Positions 47,841 through 60,314 of a DNA stretch of 64,000 nucleotides are shown piece by piece. The DNA is from Sisyra terminalis (taxonomy: Eukaryota; Arthropoda; Insecta; Neuroptera; Sisyridae), in the NCBI GenBank assembly GCA_958496175.1, contig OY292275.1, positions 31,659,001-31,723,000 on the forward strand. Reading direction: 5' to 3'. The translations under genes were made by a program, and so were the position numbers. Under the pieces are notes generated by a model, which did not search any database, was not told where the DNA came from, and saw only the letters and a program-made list of their open reading frames with translations. Every line of letters starts with the position of its first letter. The stretch's first letter is position 1.

Positions 47841-48180
47841 TTAGATTAAACTACGTCTATATTCTAAATGTTCAAAAGGTTCTAACCGTTCTAAAGAAGA
47901 AATACATACATTTGATAGTATATGTATTTCTTGACTGTTTACTAGCTGTAACTTCGTATCTGATTCGGGATTGTTCGGGGTGATCGCTCTTCCCTCCCTT
48001 TCCGATAAACGAAATATATGTGCGAGTGCTGGCTTAACTTGATCGATGCAATAGAGTGTTTTAGTCGTCTTACTACTATGCATATCGCTCCCAAAAAGCT
48101 GCCAGATTTCGCCCGCTAGAACCGTTCTGTCTCGCTAACTGTTTGCGAGCAATTTCATACTGTAGTGTAAAAGCGTTACT
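47841..48180 (-). other. Unassigned non-repetitive, GC-richer island
   Basis: More balanced composition than its surroundings on both sides. It holds an 80-codon minus-strand frame (MHSSKTTKTLYCIDQ... ...LEPFEHLEYRRSLI) with no recognised domain, and a possible donor (TA then GTAAGA) near 48078. It lies 1.7 kb upstream of the NOS1AP leader on the same strand, so it may be an upstream non-coding exon or promoter region of that gene. Alternatives are an unrelated exon or old repeat DNA. Confidence 0.28.
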
Positions 48181-48184
48181 TTAT

Positions 48185-50315
48185 TACAAATTCACTCTCA
48201 TTATTTTTTTTTTCATAACGCCGGTAAAGAGGTATAACTTCGAAAAATATAAAAACCACATTACGAGGAAAAAGAACATAACGAGTATAACAATAACATA
48301 AGTAATATTGCTAAACATTATCGTACATCGAAATTTCTTTCGTTTTATATAGCTAATATTTTTGCTTCTATTTCAAATTCAAATCGAAAAAGTAATGCAA
48401 TTTTGTTTCGTATTTAGCGGTACTTTGATTATTAAATTTAAAGTTGGATTATTGACCAAGTCACACGTTACGTCATACAAATTTTATCACTCTTTTTCAC
48501 CGTTTTAGAGGAAGAAATTTTCAAAATTACTTTTGAATGGAATGACTACATCATAAACGGAATTCGCCCTCCACATTTCACTCCTCTACAACCAGAGGCT
48601 TAGGCTGTGCATTGATTCCTTAGCAATCAGGACATTCATTCATTCTTAAACACAAAATAAACATAAGAAGCAAAATAAAAACGCAAAAAAAAATCGGAAA
48701 ACATCCTTTTCCTTTTAATTCTGTATACTTTCATATTTTACATTATCTTGTGTTAATTGTATTCAAATGATAAATAGTGGTTAACTAGTAAAAATGCTAA
48801 CATTCAAACGTAAATTTTTATAATACAAAAAATACCCTCAATATATTCTGTCATTCTATAACAAAAAGCTAACTAAAAGTCATAGATCTTATTTTACAAA
48901 TAAAAAAGTAAAAGTAAAGAGAATATCAAGTTTTTCTACAGCTGTGCTACGAGTAAAAATTATTTAAAACCAGTTACATAAGATAGTAGAATAGTTCAAG
49001 TAAGTATATCTCAGAAATCCATTTAAGTTCTTTCCTATTTGTGTTTTTATAAGAACAAACAGGAAAAGTAGCTATTAATTTCGTATTAGGATAAAGGATC
49101 TAAAAACTAAAAACAAGATTTTCAATGCCAAAACAACTATCCTTAAAAATCAAACATAAGCTTTCAATGGAAATAATTTGTTTAATTTAGTTAGGTACTT
49201 TGCATAATAAAACTTTAATTGATTTATTTTATAATTTTAAATTTTATGTATTGACTTTTGAAATTAATAGTGTTTAGAAATAAATAACATTTTTAATTAT
49301 ATTATTCACAAAATCTCAATACTTTTCATAAATACGTTGGTTATGTAGATAGTGGCGTACTTCGTTGGGTGATAGAAAGAAATCGCGTAACGTATTGTAC
49401 AAGTATATGAGGAAAAAATATTGCGATGAGATGAAAGAGTGTGAAAATGCTTAACGTTACAAATGCTGCAGATCATTTTAAATCTTACGCAGATGAGAGA
49501 AATGCTTACGTGATTTAATTTATTTGATGTATATTTGGGTCCTATTACAACAATCATTTTTCATGAATAAATTTGAACATAACATGAAATTTCAATAACT
49601 CTTTATTATACACTAAATTTTTTTTCAAAACTTCCAGGAGGACAATTTGTCCTATTCATTATCTTAATTTTTCAAGGTTTGTATTTTTCTTTCTTTTTTT
49701 TTAAAAAAAATTATTAATTTATGAGGTGAGGTTAGCTGGAATATGAAATCGTACAAAATTTAATTATTATGGATTTGTAAGAACTCTTACGAACTCATTA
49801 AAATAAACGAATTAATTTTCGTTCATGACAGCAAAAACATTGCCTGTATCATTTGGTTAAAAATTCTAATTATTTAGTTCTTCTTAGAGTTGAATCTTTA
49901 CAACTGTTATTTGTATTTTGAATCCGCTTTCTTTTACTTTTACCATCTATTTTTTTATCAAAAGCTAATTGTTTTAAGCGATTAATTTGGAAACAAATTA
50001 TCAGTTTTAATGTAAGAAAGAACTCGCTCGAAGAGAATAACGAAATTGTGATAAAATGAAAACGTGAAAATTCTCAAAAATCTCGATAATTTTTTATTAC
50101 AATTTTCTTTAAGTTTTTCAAACGTCACCTAAATATTCCATATTCAATCCAATACCTGGGTCGTATTTTTTTTAGGATAATGTAAAATTTTGATTGGACA
50201 AATTTAAATTTTTCAGAATTACTTAAAATAAATTTACCATTATTTCACATATTTATAGCAGTTCTTGTTATCCTTTTTCCGGTAAGTTATTCAAAAAATA
50301 AATATATGTATAAAT
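48185..50315. other. AT-rich sequence, no gene seen
   Basis: No exon or repeat family was recognised. The 83-codon minus-strand frame at 49306..49557 has no motif. Confidence 0.5.
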
Positions 50316-50318
50316 AAT

Positions 50319-50884
50319 CCGGGTTTCCCAAACTGTTTCTGCAATGGAACACTTACCAAACTTCGGAAACAAATTTAGCGGAACATTTAACTTATTTTTA
50401 GGTAGGATAGTTCTACTTGTAAAATTTTAAAAATAATTTAGTAAAACCAATATTTATTGAAACACTTTTTTGCGTGCACACATACATAAAGGCAAGAAAA
50501 ATAAAATTACTTTTTATTTTTACTTGAAGTAAATATTATAGTCAAACTAGTAACTACCCGTGAAATATTCAGTCAACACTGATAAAATATGACAAAAGTT
50601 GTTAATTGAATTAAATCGAAATGACCGTTGAAACAAATGACAACAATCAGTTAATTCAAATTTGGAACAAAGATTATTATACTTGGTTTTTAGTCACACG
50701 TATGTATTTATATGCATTCTTTTTTCTCTATCTTTGCTGACATGCATAAATTATACATTTGCTTATTACTATGTTGAGATCTTTAAATATATTGTAGTGT
50801 ATACTTTCCTAACTATCGCGGAATAACTACTCGAATAATAATAACTACACCGTTGTTCCGCAGAACTTAGTTTGAGAAACACTG
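50319..50884. mobile_element. hAT-type MITE containing a nested insertion
   Basis: The right end, read on the minus strand, is CAGTGTTTCTCAAACTAAGT, TCTGCGGAACAACGG. The left end is CCGGGTTTCCCAAACTGTTT, then CTGCAATGGAACACTT, and GCGGAAC recurs at 50393. This is the CAGTGkTTCyCAAACT...CCGCGGAAC terminal type of hAT MITEs. The 8-bp flanks (TAAATAAT and ATTTAAAA) do not match well, so the target duplication is worn. The middle is occupied by copy e of the short Helitron-like family. Confidence 0.62.
50547..50760 (-). mobile_element. Short Helitron-like element, copy e, nested in hAT MITE
   Basis: Minus strand 3' end: TTTGTTTCAACGGTCATTTC, CAACTTTTGTCA, TCAGTGTTGACTGAATATTT, CACGGGTAGTTACTAG, then T. 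Homology with copy b extends upstream to about 50735 (GCAAAGATAGAG). The outer (5') boundary is uncertain. Confidence 0.58.
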
Positions 50885-50889
50885 ATTTA

Positions 50890-53800
50890 AAAAATAAAAT
50901 GTACAAAATAAGTTAATGTTGAAATTTAAAAATTTATTTCATTCAACATGTTCAAGAGACAAAACATTGCCTTCAGAAAAAAAAATTATGTTGAAAAATA
51001 AAATGAAATACTAAGGCAATTGGTAAATAAAACACTGAAGGATACGCTGAGAAAATATCAATTAAATATTGAAATTTTTGTGGGTTGGATCAATCTTGTT
51101 TTTCTGAATCTTAAATTGGCAACAAATTATTTTCAAAAAAAGCCACAGTATAGCTGTCAATACTCGATACAAAATATTTATGAACCAATATCCGCCTGCT
51201 CAAGTTTACTATCTAAATAAATTTTATGGCCGTCCGCACGAGAACACGAGAAAATGTCCGATAGTAGTTCAAGCTTAATAAGTTGATTCATCATTTAAAA
51301 TAAAATACGCAATTTTAGTGGACTTTGATTATGTTATTTGAACATAATAAAAGTTTACCTTATTGTTTAATATAAGAGGGATTTATTTATTTTTTTTGCA
51401 ATTTTATATTTATTTGTACTTTTTGTTTAGATTTTTTTTAATATTTTTTTTTTCTTAGGAAAAGTTTTTTTTTGCGTTAACGCTTCAAATAAGGAAGAAA
51501 AATGGATTTGCTATCACATTGTTTTTATATTATTAATAGGTAGATTTTTGAAACTAAGAGCAAAATTCAAACATATGGTTTTTTATTTATATTTCTATTG
51601 TATTGTATCAAATTTAGATGTTTCTTTTATATTTAGTATATGTTTGTATTCATCAATTTTTCTATATTTTGTTAGTTCCATTAATCCTAAACGATTTATC
51701 GTTTTAAACTAAACGAGTATCTGTTAGTTGCTGCCTTTCAAGCCTAGCAAACGTGTAATAATTAAACATTTGGGTTAAACAAGAAAGAAAAATTAAAAAG
51801 AAAAATTTGAATGATTAATTTTTGGAAATTAACTGTTTAAAATGATTTCTTCTTTCTTCTTTTGTAAAGGCACAAATTTTAGAAAAAGTCTACAAAAGTA
51901 TTCAATTCGATGTTATTGTTGGTTTAAAAGAGAAAATAATCATAAACTTAATTTTGAATGATAAATAAAACCCACTTAATTGTTTTCAATTCTACAATTC
52001 TTCAATTTTGTTTCATTCAAAAAAATAGTTTTAAAGGAATCAGGTTATCTAATTGAGTCTCATACACAAATTGAAACCATACTAATAAATTTCGAAACTG
52101 TGCCAAAATAAATAAGCCAGATATATATTTATTTACATTTTTTCAGCATATTAATTTTAACATTAACTAACGAGTTTTCATTTTATAGATAACAACGAAA
52201 AGAAAACAAAAAGAAATGACATAGTGCGTCATTTGCTTGAAGTGACTTAGAAGAATAACTGCATATTCTTACAAATAAATTTTTCATTTCGCCTCCAGAC
52301 AAAATTAAATATTTTTATCACCGTCTCTTCTCAAGAAAAAAAAATGAATGCGTATTAATTTTGTTAAGTGGCTATATAAACAAATATTTCTCCAAAGTGC
52401 AAACGTAATCAAACTATTATTATGACATTTTAATATGCTATTTTTGAGTCAGTAAAATTTTATTTCTAGTACAACATAAGTAATAGCTTACATTAAATTT
52501 ACATACATAATTTTAGTTCTACGACCAGGAATAATATCTACATGTAGTCATTTGAAATTATAGAAAATATTTATTATAAATTACACTTACACATTACAAT
52601 ATTTCATAATTCTGAGAAGAAACGTTGAATGCCTTCTAACAGCAAGCAAATACGTTTTTAATATTTTCCATTGTCTCACGTTATTTGAAGTCAGTAGTGA
52701 TATTTTACCGTTAACAAATATCTTATTTATGAGAAGCATCGTGTTTTTAAATAATTATTTCAATTACTTAATTTGCAATAACACATTCGAATGTAACTAT
52801 GTATTTATGTAACTTAACTCTAAAATTATAACAGTGAATCGTAATATGATTCCGTTAAACCTATGCAAAAGTATAAACCATTTCCTACTGATTTTTAAAA
52901 TAAAACGTAATACATGATGTTTACATAGAAATATGAATACATCAATTTCAATAACAGAATACATTTAAGTAAAATTTGTTGACAAAATTCAGTCATATAG
53001 AATTAAAAATAAAACGTATATTGGCGAACATATTTACTTTATACAAAGTTCCTTGTACATATTTTAATAAGTTCCGTTTTCATTTTTTGAATAATAACTA
53101 AGTTTGGTCATTACTCTACCATAAACTAAACTATTCACAAAAATAATGTTTAAAAATTTTCAATTGTATACTTGTATTGATGAAATGCAATATAAAGTAA
53201 AAAAATAAATTTTAAAACTGAATTTTAAGTACCGATTTAAGTACCGAGAATCGTAAGCTAACTAGTTATACATAAAAATGAGGGATGTTTCTATATACCA
53301 AATTGTAAACAAAATTATGTCCCTCGCTTTGATGCACAGCTAGATAGTTTACGATTCTCATTAATTGACCAACATCGTCATAATGTCGATGGTGAAATCA
53401 GTACTAAAATTCAGTTTATAAATTTATTTTTTACTTTTTAGTGCATATTATCAAAACAAGCGAGGTTTTTAGATCCTTTATTTAAATAGAAAATCTTATG
53501 AAAACGAGGTAAAAAGGAAAAATGACATAAATATTAGTTGTCTATCTTTTGATTTTACAAAAAAAAAATCTTGAAATAAGCTCAAATTTTAAGGTTTTTA
53601 AATATGAATAGGTAGACAAAAATATAACTAAGTCGACAACAAGGGTTATCGTTATATCTATACGTATAAAAAATTATATTGGCCATCCAGTATTAAAGAT
53701 TAAAATTAAAAAAATAATGAACCAAAAAATATTTTTTAATAACCTTGGTACTTAGCTTTATACCATAGCTCCAAATGGAAAAATTATTTTCTAGAACATT

Positions 53801-54575
53801 TTCACCTACAATTGGAGAATATATAGGTCCGATTACATTGAATTTATTTCAATTCCAAACAGTTGAACATAGCTTTTAATCTTTTCTAATACATGACTAT
53901 AAAATAGAAAAGGAAAACCGAACTTTAAACTCTTTGAAGGAGAAATTTAATTAGTGAAATCTAGTAAGGGTCATCTTTAAAGGCTATGTCGTAATTTGTA
54001 ATAGATGGGAAGGGAGCAATGAATAAAGTATAGTGGTGTAATATAAGAGAATTCTATGTAAAAGACGTACCTAATTGTCAAGAAGGCATTACGATTATTT
54101 TATTCCAAATTCTCACAAAATGTAAAGTCGATATTTGAAAACATATAATTATAAAAAGAGTAAAACAAAAATTACTTTCTTGATACGATACTCTATTAAT
54201 TTTGTTGTTAAAAAAATATATTACTTTGTAATGTTGTGTTGAAAAAAATGAATAGTTTCACAAGTAAAAAAAAAATAAAAAACACTGGTTAGCATATACA
54301 CTAAGTAACATTGCTATTATGAAAATATATGAGTTACGTTATTTTTTTAGCATCAGTACAATGGATATACGTATGTAAGTCAAACTTCTAGAAACATGGC
54401 ACTGCAATAAATATTCTTTCTAAAGTTCTTTAACATAAAACTATATAAAACACTTCTTTAATATTGGCTACTATGAATTACAACTTATATTTCAAATTTT
54501 TGAAACTTCTCTTACAGCTGATATTGACTCTAAGCTGAGGATTTTTAAGGATAAAACCAAATACAATGTGTAGTA
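50890..54575. other. AT-rich sequence, no gene seen
   Basis: Long AT-rich stretch. 53230..53420 holds a loose inverted pair around GAGAATCGTAAGCTAACTAG and CTAGATAGTTTACGATTCTC. No exon recognised. Confidence 0.5.
53244..53361. repeat. Small inverted repeat
   Basis: GAGAATCGTAAGCTAACTAG near 53246 and CTAGATAGTTTACGATTCTC near 53341 are inverse complements with few mismatches, about 75 bp apart. It may be a small foldback element. Confidence 0.5.
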
Positions 54576-54579
54576 TAAC

Positions 54580-54651
54580 AACTGTGATTTCGACTTTTTT
54601 GTTAGTAAGTTGTGTCTGTGTTGGCTGTGAATATTCACGGGTAAATACTAG
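54580..54651 (+). mobile_element. Short Helitron-like 3' terminus, copy d
   Basis: GATTTCGACTTTTTTGTTAG, GTTGTGTCTGTGTTGGCT, GTGAATATTCACGGGTAAAT, then ACTAG followed by T. One T is lost in the hairpin loop (GTGAA-TA-TTCAC). Only the last ~70 bp are recognisable. Confidence 0.52.
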
Positions 54652-54654
54652 TAG

Positions 54655-57600
54655 TAGATTAATGTAGAAAAGTTGTAAAAAAGATGTACAATTTAAATTG
54701 ATTAAACAAAAAATAAATTGATAACGGTCCTTATAGTATTATGTAATGCACCTATATTTACTATTACCATAATTTTTTTTTTTGTTAAAAAAATGATACA
54801 CCGTTACCAGTACCTACTATACTTTTTTATTATTAGCAATGTGTTATTAACAATTATTTGCAAGAAAAATAACAGGAAAAAATATGTTTCTAGAGTTAGT
54901 TTGCACCAAAGTCATCAAAGAAAGGCGAATGGTGTTCGAAGAAAAGAGCCAGTCAATCTACTGTAGTGTATCTACTGTATACTTGATAGGAGTTTAGGAA
55001 AACTTGGAGCCATCAATAAGTAAATCAAAATAAATTTAAAAACATATAATAGATTTATGATTGACAGACTTACATCTCAGTATTATAATTTTTAAAAGAA
55101 AATCTATCTAGATTTTAAACCTACATATAATTTTCAATTATAATTTGGTTCAGTTAAAATTAATCACTTCCACTTGAAAGTGTTAGAAAATTAATATCAA
55201 TTAACAAATTGCTGTTTTCCGTAGAAGAAACATTAATATCAAAGCATATTCCCTGAAGCCAAAAATAAAACGAACATTAACAAATTGGTTCGTAAATTTA
55301 TTTTCTACTCCACAAAATATTGTGCAAAAAATAAACTCGTTGGTATTAAAATTTAAATTGAAAAATAAAATTTGTAATTTTTAACTTTAAAATTGTAGTT
55401 AATCAATATTTTTCAAACCGAATGACTAAGTAAATTAAATAAATACTATGATATAATATTTTATCATCAGTTTGTATTCGTTAGTAACATAATTCAAAAT
55501 CATAATTACATTTACTCCGTAATTATATTATTCTTTCAAAAATTGTATTACTGCAAAAGATTTTGATATTATCATAATGAACATGTGTATTGTTTAATAC
55601 AGTTTAAATCATACAATATATTTCTAGGTCAGTATATCAACCTTACTAATTATTTAGATTTACAATGCACTTCCTACTATAGAAAACAAAGAAAAATCTT
55701 CAAGGTTCACTGATATATTCAAGAAAAGCAATATGAAAAAGGTGTAGAAAAAACGATGAAAATTTTTTTTTAAATGACTTCAACGAAAATGACACACATT
55801 TGCAACAGTACTAGCTCGTATTTGCAAAACGCACGTGTTTATGTCTACAATTGAATGTAAATATTTGATGAAATTGAGGCTATTCTAAATAGATATAGGA
55901 TTAAAGGAATACGAAAAGCAGTTGGCAGGTGTCCAATGGATAAATGTATTCCCACAAAGCAATAACTGAATTTGGAATTGTCACAGTGCAATCGCATTAC
56001 TGACACAACAAAGGATATAACTGCACTAACAATGCATAGAGAAACAATTTAAAAAACGCAAATGAGAGAGCCTTCCTTTTATTTTAATTTATAGTGAACA
56101 CGTGCAAGTATAAAATTTGTAAAAAAATCCTTTTTCAATCATGTACCTACGTACATTCTTTATCTGTGAGTACAAAAATTAATTGTAACATTGTTTAACA
56201 GAAATATACAAAAAAATAAGTTCACTTAAAATGACTACAAAAATTGTGCTAATGACTTCTTGTCGTTAATGAAAAAAGTATACAAAGAGAAAATTCAGGA
56301 AATCAGAAACAAAACATGTTTTCTTTTTTTTCATAATTATAAGAAAATTTTGCTTAAAAAAATACACGCAAAAAATTACTCTTGAATTGTTTTAACGCTT
56401 GTCGTTAAAATATACTTGGAATTTTCCAAAATCATGAAGCATATATAAAAAATATGATTTTAAATTTAAGAAGATAAATTTCATTTTCTGTGCTTATTAA
56501 ATTTTTCTAATTACCAACTATTAATAAACTATCAGAAATAATAATAAAATCAAACTATTTTTGCCTCTTCCATAATTAACTTTATGAGTTTTTATCGCTT
56601 AAAATATATTATTATCAATTATATTTTACTATTCAAAACGATTTTACGATTAAATATCTTGTAAATTATCTTTACTAAATCAATATTTATTGATTTTTTT
56701 TTTATATTTCATCCCTCCTTTGATTAAAAAAAACCTTTATCAGCATTTGGAACAACCTTTTAGAGTGAACTATCAATTGCTCTTAATGTTTTCTGTACTT
56801 ATGTACACCAGCTCTTTTTTACACGATTTTGAAATAACACAGATTACCAACACCCGTGTACTGTTTTCAAAAATTTAGTGTTCTAATATTAAATCAATAA
56901 TTTTTTTTAATTCTACTTTTCATAAGCTATAATAAGCATGATGACAGAAACTAATACTCACTTCAATTTTATATTTATTTAATAAAAAATAAGCCAGGGA
57001 ATACAAAATATGAATTTATTTTTTGTTATAAGCCAAATTGATAATTATTCTGATAAAAGAAGTTTGTAAAATATGCAATCTGACATGATATGCTAAACAT
57101 TAATCAGAGCAAGTTACGTCATAATTGAACAAGCTAGTACATTGAGACATGCTAGGCGGGAGTGTGCTGGTAGAAATAGCTCAGTTGGCCTGATATTATT
57201 ACAGTTTGTACTACTATTTTATTCTATTTTACGTTTGGAACCTACAAAAAAGTCATTTAATAAGCAAAAGATAAAGCTCTTCAGCTTTCCATATATCCGA
57301 AGAAAATAGTTCTACATGTATAATTGAGAAAAGAAATGTTGGTAAATGTTGGTTCAATATTTTACGAAAATAGTAGAGCATTGCACAATACAAAGAACCT
57401 TTCAATAGGAAATACTAAAACAAATCTATATGGACTTCCTTGTCGATTCATCGTCGATGAGAGATAGGATTTTTGTATCTTGGCTTAGAGATTAGGAGAA
57501 ATTGTGTAAAAATATGAGATTTGTAGGCAAAGCATTTTTTGAGTAAAAGTACACCTAATATACTTTTTAATACAACAATAATTTTAATTAAATTATTGAA

Positions 57601-59460
57601 ATTTTTATTGATTAATTACCATACTGATGGACCATACATCACCTATACATTTAAGCTCATATTTAATATTCAAAATAACAAAATTATTCAATGAACACCC
57701 AGTGTGTATACCTCCGGTATACAAGCGGGACGTCACAAGCGACGCCATAGCAGTTCCAAGTGTTCAGGCATAAATTTTAAATTTAAAAACTAAAATGTTA
57801 ATAGTTCTTCTTACTAAGTCTCTAATTTCGGCAGACAAATATTTTTTTTCGTAAATAATATACTTCTGATTTTCAAAATTTGTCATCATGCCTATTACAT
57901 GTAATTTTGATATATCTAGTCAATAGACAGTCGGTTTATCCTTCCAACGTTTTCTTGAAATAACGGGGGATACCCAAATTTCACTATCGCTTTCCCCATT
58001 ATCTCATTGTACTTCAAACTAGTTGAATAATAGTTGTAAAATAGTTGAAAATTTGAATTTTATTTCTAATTTCAATTCACATTTTTATGTGCTATGAGTA
58101 CTGAATTTTCACTGAACTATTATTTTTTTTAAGAAATTGTTATTGTGTTACAATTATATATTAGGAAAATATATCTACTGTGTAAAAAGAGAGTTGGTTG
58201 TACATCATTTATCATACTTATTGAAAGTTCAATGACAACTCTAAATTTGTTTCTTAGAAAAAAAATTAAAAATCCATAAAATCAATAAAAAGAATATAAG
58301 GTATAATTAGTTTCAAATATAAATTTAAATCAATCAAGTTAAACGCATTAAGGTCTAATTGATTAAGCCAAATCGTATTACAATTCAGTTTTGTAAGAAC
58401 AAGAAGAACTCATAAATTGAAAGATTTGAATTGAACACATTAATCAACTTTTTGAAACACCAACTTGCTTCCAGAAATCTATTTTCAGTGAAATAAGAAT
58501 AAATGAAGTTTGTCCTTTATAAATATATTTGTTCCTTAATAACTTTCTTGGTCTGCTTCCATGAGCTGATTTCAGCAGTATAAATCTCATTACATCAAAA
58601 TTGATGCATACAAAATAGCATTTGAACTATAGTTGTGAGTTTTTATTTCATAACAAATTGGAAAGACAAAATAGCTGAAGACTTTGTGCAGCAAAATTAC
58701 ATAATTTAATTCAGCTTAATTTTACGTTCGACTTAGAATTCATGACATTATATGATAAATTTCCATACCCTTACATTTTTGTACTAAATTAAAATGAATG
58801 AAACGAACAGAATTAGACAATTTCCTTTTTAAGTCAGACGAAAATAAACTATTAAGTATCTGCATATTTGTAAAGAAAGTTTGTCCTAGTGTATAGATGT
58901 TTTCAATTAATTACATCACGATATAACTAATATTTTATAATTTAAATAACAGCTGCTTAGCACAAATGCATCCAGTAAATTGCATAAAGCAACCTTGAAA
59001 TGGTTGTATAGATATAGTAATTGCAAAGAGCCTGAGAGGGAAAAGTGGAAATTGTAAAATTCATTCAACATTCACTTTTATTTAATCACATTTAACATGT
59101 TGTAAGTATGTAATTCATCGGAAAAACGTTTTGTTTCCTTTTAGAATATCATTATAAATCTATTTTTTTTTAAATGACCATGATCGTTTTTGAGAATCTT
59201 ATTATTCAATAATTATTACAAGATGACACAGCAATAATTTCCCCTGCAACGAAAATAATTTTTCATTAATAAAACTACCGTTATAGTAGAATACATTAAA
59301 TATGTTTGAAAGGTATCTTGGAAATAAAAATCTCAATTTTTTCAAAAAATATATTTTATACTTTTATTAAAAATTATCTACAATATCTATTGTTCCTTTT
59401 TTCCTCATTTAATTTTTAAAACATTGAAGAATGAACATAATTGATTTTTTTATTTTGAAT
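54655..59460. other. No gene seen
   Basis: Long AT-rich stretch. Mixed patches at 55880..56040, 57100..57200 and 57690..57770 were not identified. At 57185 TAGCTCAGTTGG matches a polymerase III A box, but no B box of the right spacing follows. Confidence 0.5.
57706..57722. repeat. Perfect 7-bp hairpin
   Basis: GTATACC-TCC-GGTATAC, at the start of a GC-richer 60-bp patch (GCGGGACGTCACAAGCGACG). No assignment. Confidence 0.6.
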
Positions 59461-59462
59461 GC

Positions 59463-60068
59463 TTAAGGGGAATCTCCGATGTGAGAGCCTGTTTTCAAAC
59501 ATGTTTTGGGATATTTTTTTGAAGACCAATGAAAAAAATAGGACTTTGAGTATTTTATCATTTTTTTAATATTTATTTTAAACTTATGTATAAATTTTTA
59601 GTCAAAAATCTTCAGTAGAACGAGAGTTATAGTACTCCGAAGACATCAGTCTCGAAAAAATGGACGCTCACTGTCTTCCAATTTCAGTTGATTGGATTAT
59701 CTCAAATAAAAAAAGACGTTTAAATCTGTAAACTTATAAGTATAGAATAAACTAAAACCAATTGAAATTTGGTAGATTAAATTTTTGGCAAACTTCTGAA
59801 CCTACCCTATAAACTGGAAATCAATCGGTTAAATTGTTCCCGAGATATGATAGAGGTGAGTTCAAAACAGTTTTCAAAAAAACGGCATTTAAAGTTTCAA
59901 GTACAGTTAAGATTATAACGATTTCTGAATCTTTATAATGACTGTACCTTTATAACGACTTCAAATTTTAAAAAAGCTACTTTACCATCATATTCTATAC
60001 AAGTTAAGGAAGCAATTTATGCAAAAAAACACAGTTTTTGTAACCCTTCACACGGAAAATCCCTTTAA
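59463..60068. mobile_element. MITE with TTAA flanks
   Basis: Left: TTAA-GGGGAATCTCCGATGTGA. Right, minus strand: TTAA-AGGGATTTTCCGTGTGAA. The terminal inverted repeats agree at roughly two thirds of 18 positions, and both ends sit next to TTAA, the target of piggyBac-type elements. The ~600-bp interior has no coding capacity. The terminal bases (GGG inward) differ from classical piggyBac CCC ends, so superfamily assignment is tentative. Confidence 0.5.
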
Positions 60069-60134
60069 TTGTATTTTTCAACGAAATAGTCAAATCTTTG
60101 TAAGATCACTAATAATACATTTTGATAAACCAAT

Positions 60135-60310
60135 AAGCCTACTGATAGCCGAGTAGTCAAGATGGCCATTCTAAAACTGGCAGTCGCTAACTTCAATTCT
60201 CTTTTCAAGTAAATTTTCAATATTTCTCGATTTACGGTTTTATATTAACCGTAGAGTCGCTAAAAATTTTGGCATTTAAAAAACGACGATAAACAACAAC
60301 AACAACAACG
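60135..60310 (+). repeat. tRNA-derived SINE, copy E (with AAC tail)
   Basis: AGCCTACTGATAGCCGAGTA, GTCAAGATGGCC, CTAAAACTGGCAG, a worn B box (CTTCAATTCTC), AAGTAAATTTTCAATATTTC, TCGATTTACGG, CGTAGAGTCGCTAAAA and AAACGACGATAAAC, ending in a run of six to seven AAC units. The (AAC)n tail shows the 3' structure of the family that the other copies have lost. Both promoter boxes are mutated. Confidence 0.87.
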
Positions 60311-60314
60311 AAAA

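Noticed and set aside
57175..57260. tRNA gene suggested by TAGCTCAGTTGG
   Set aside because: The A-box match is good, but no B box of suitable sequence and spacing follows and no acceptor or anticodon stems pair.
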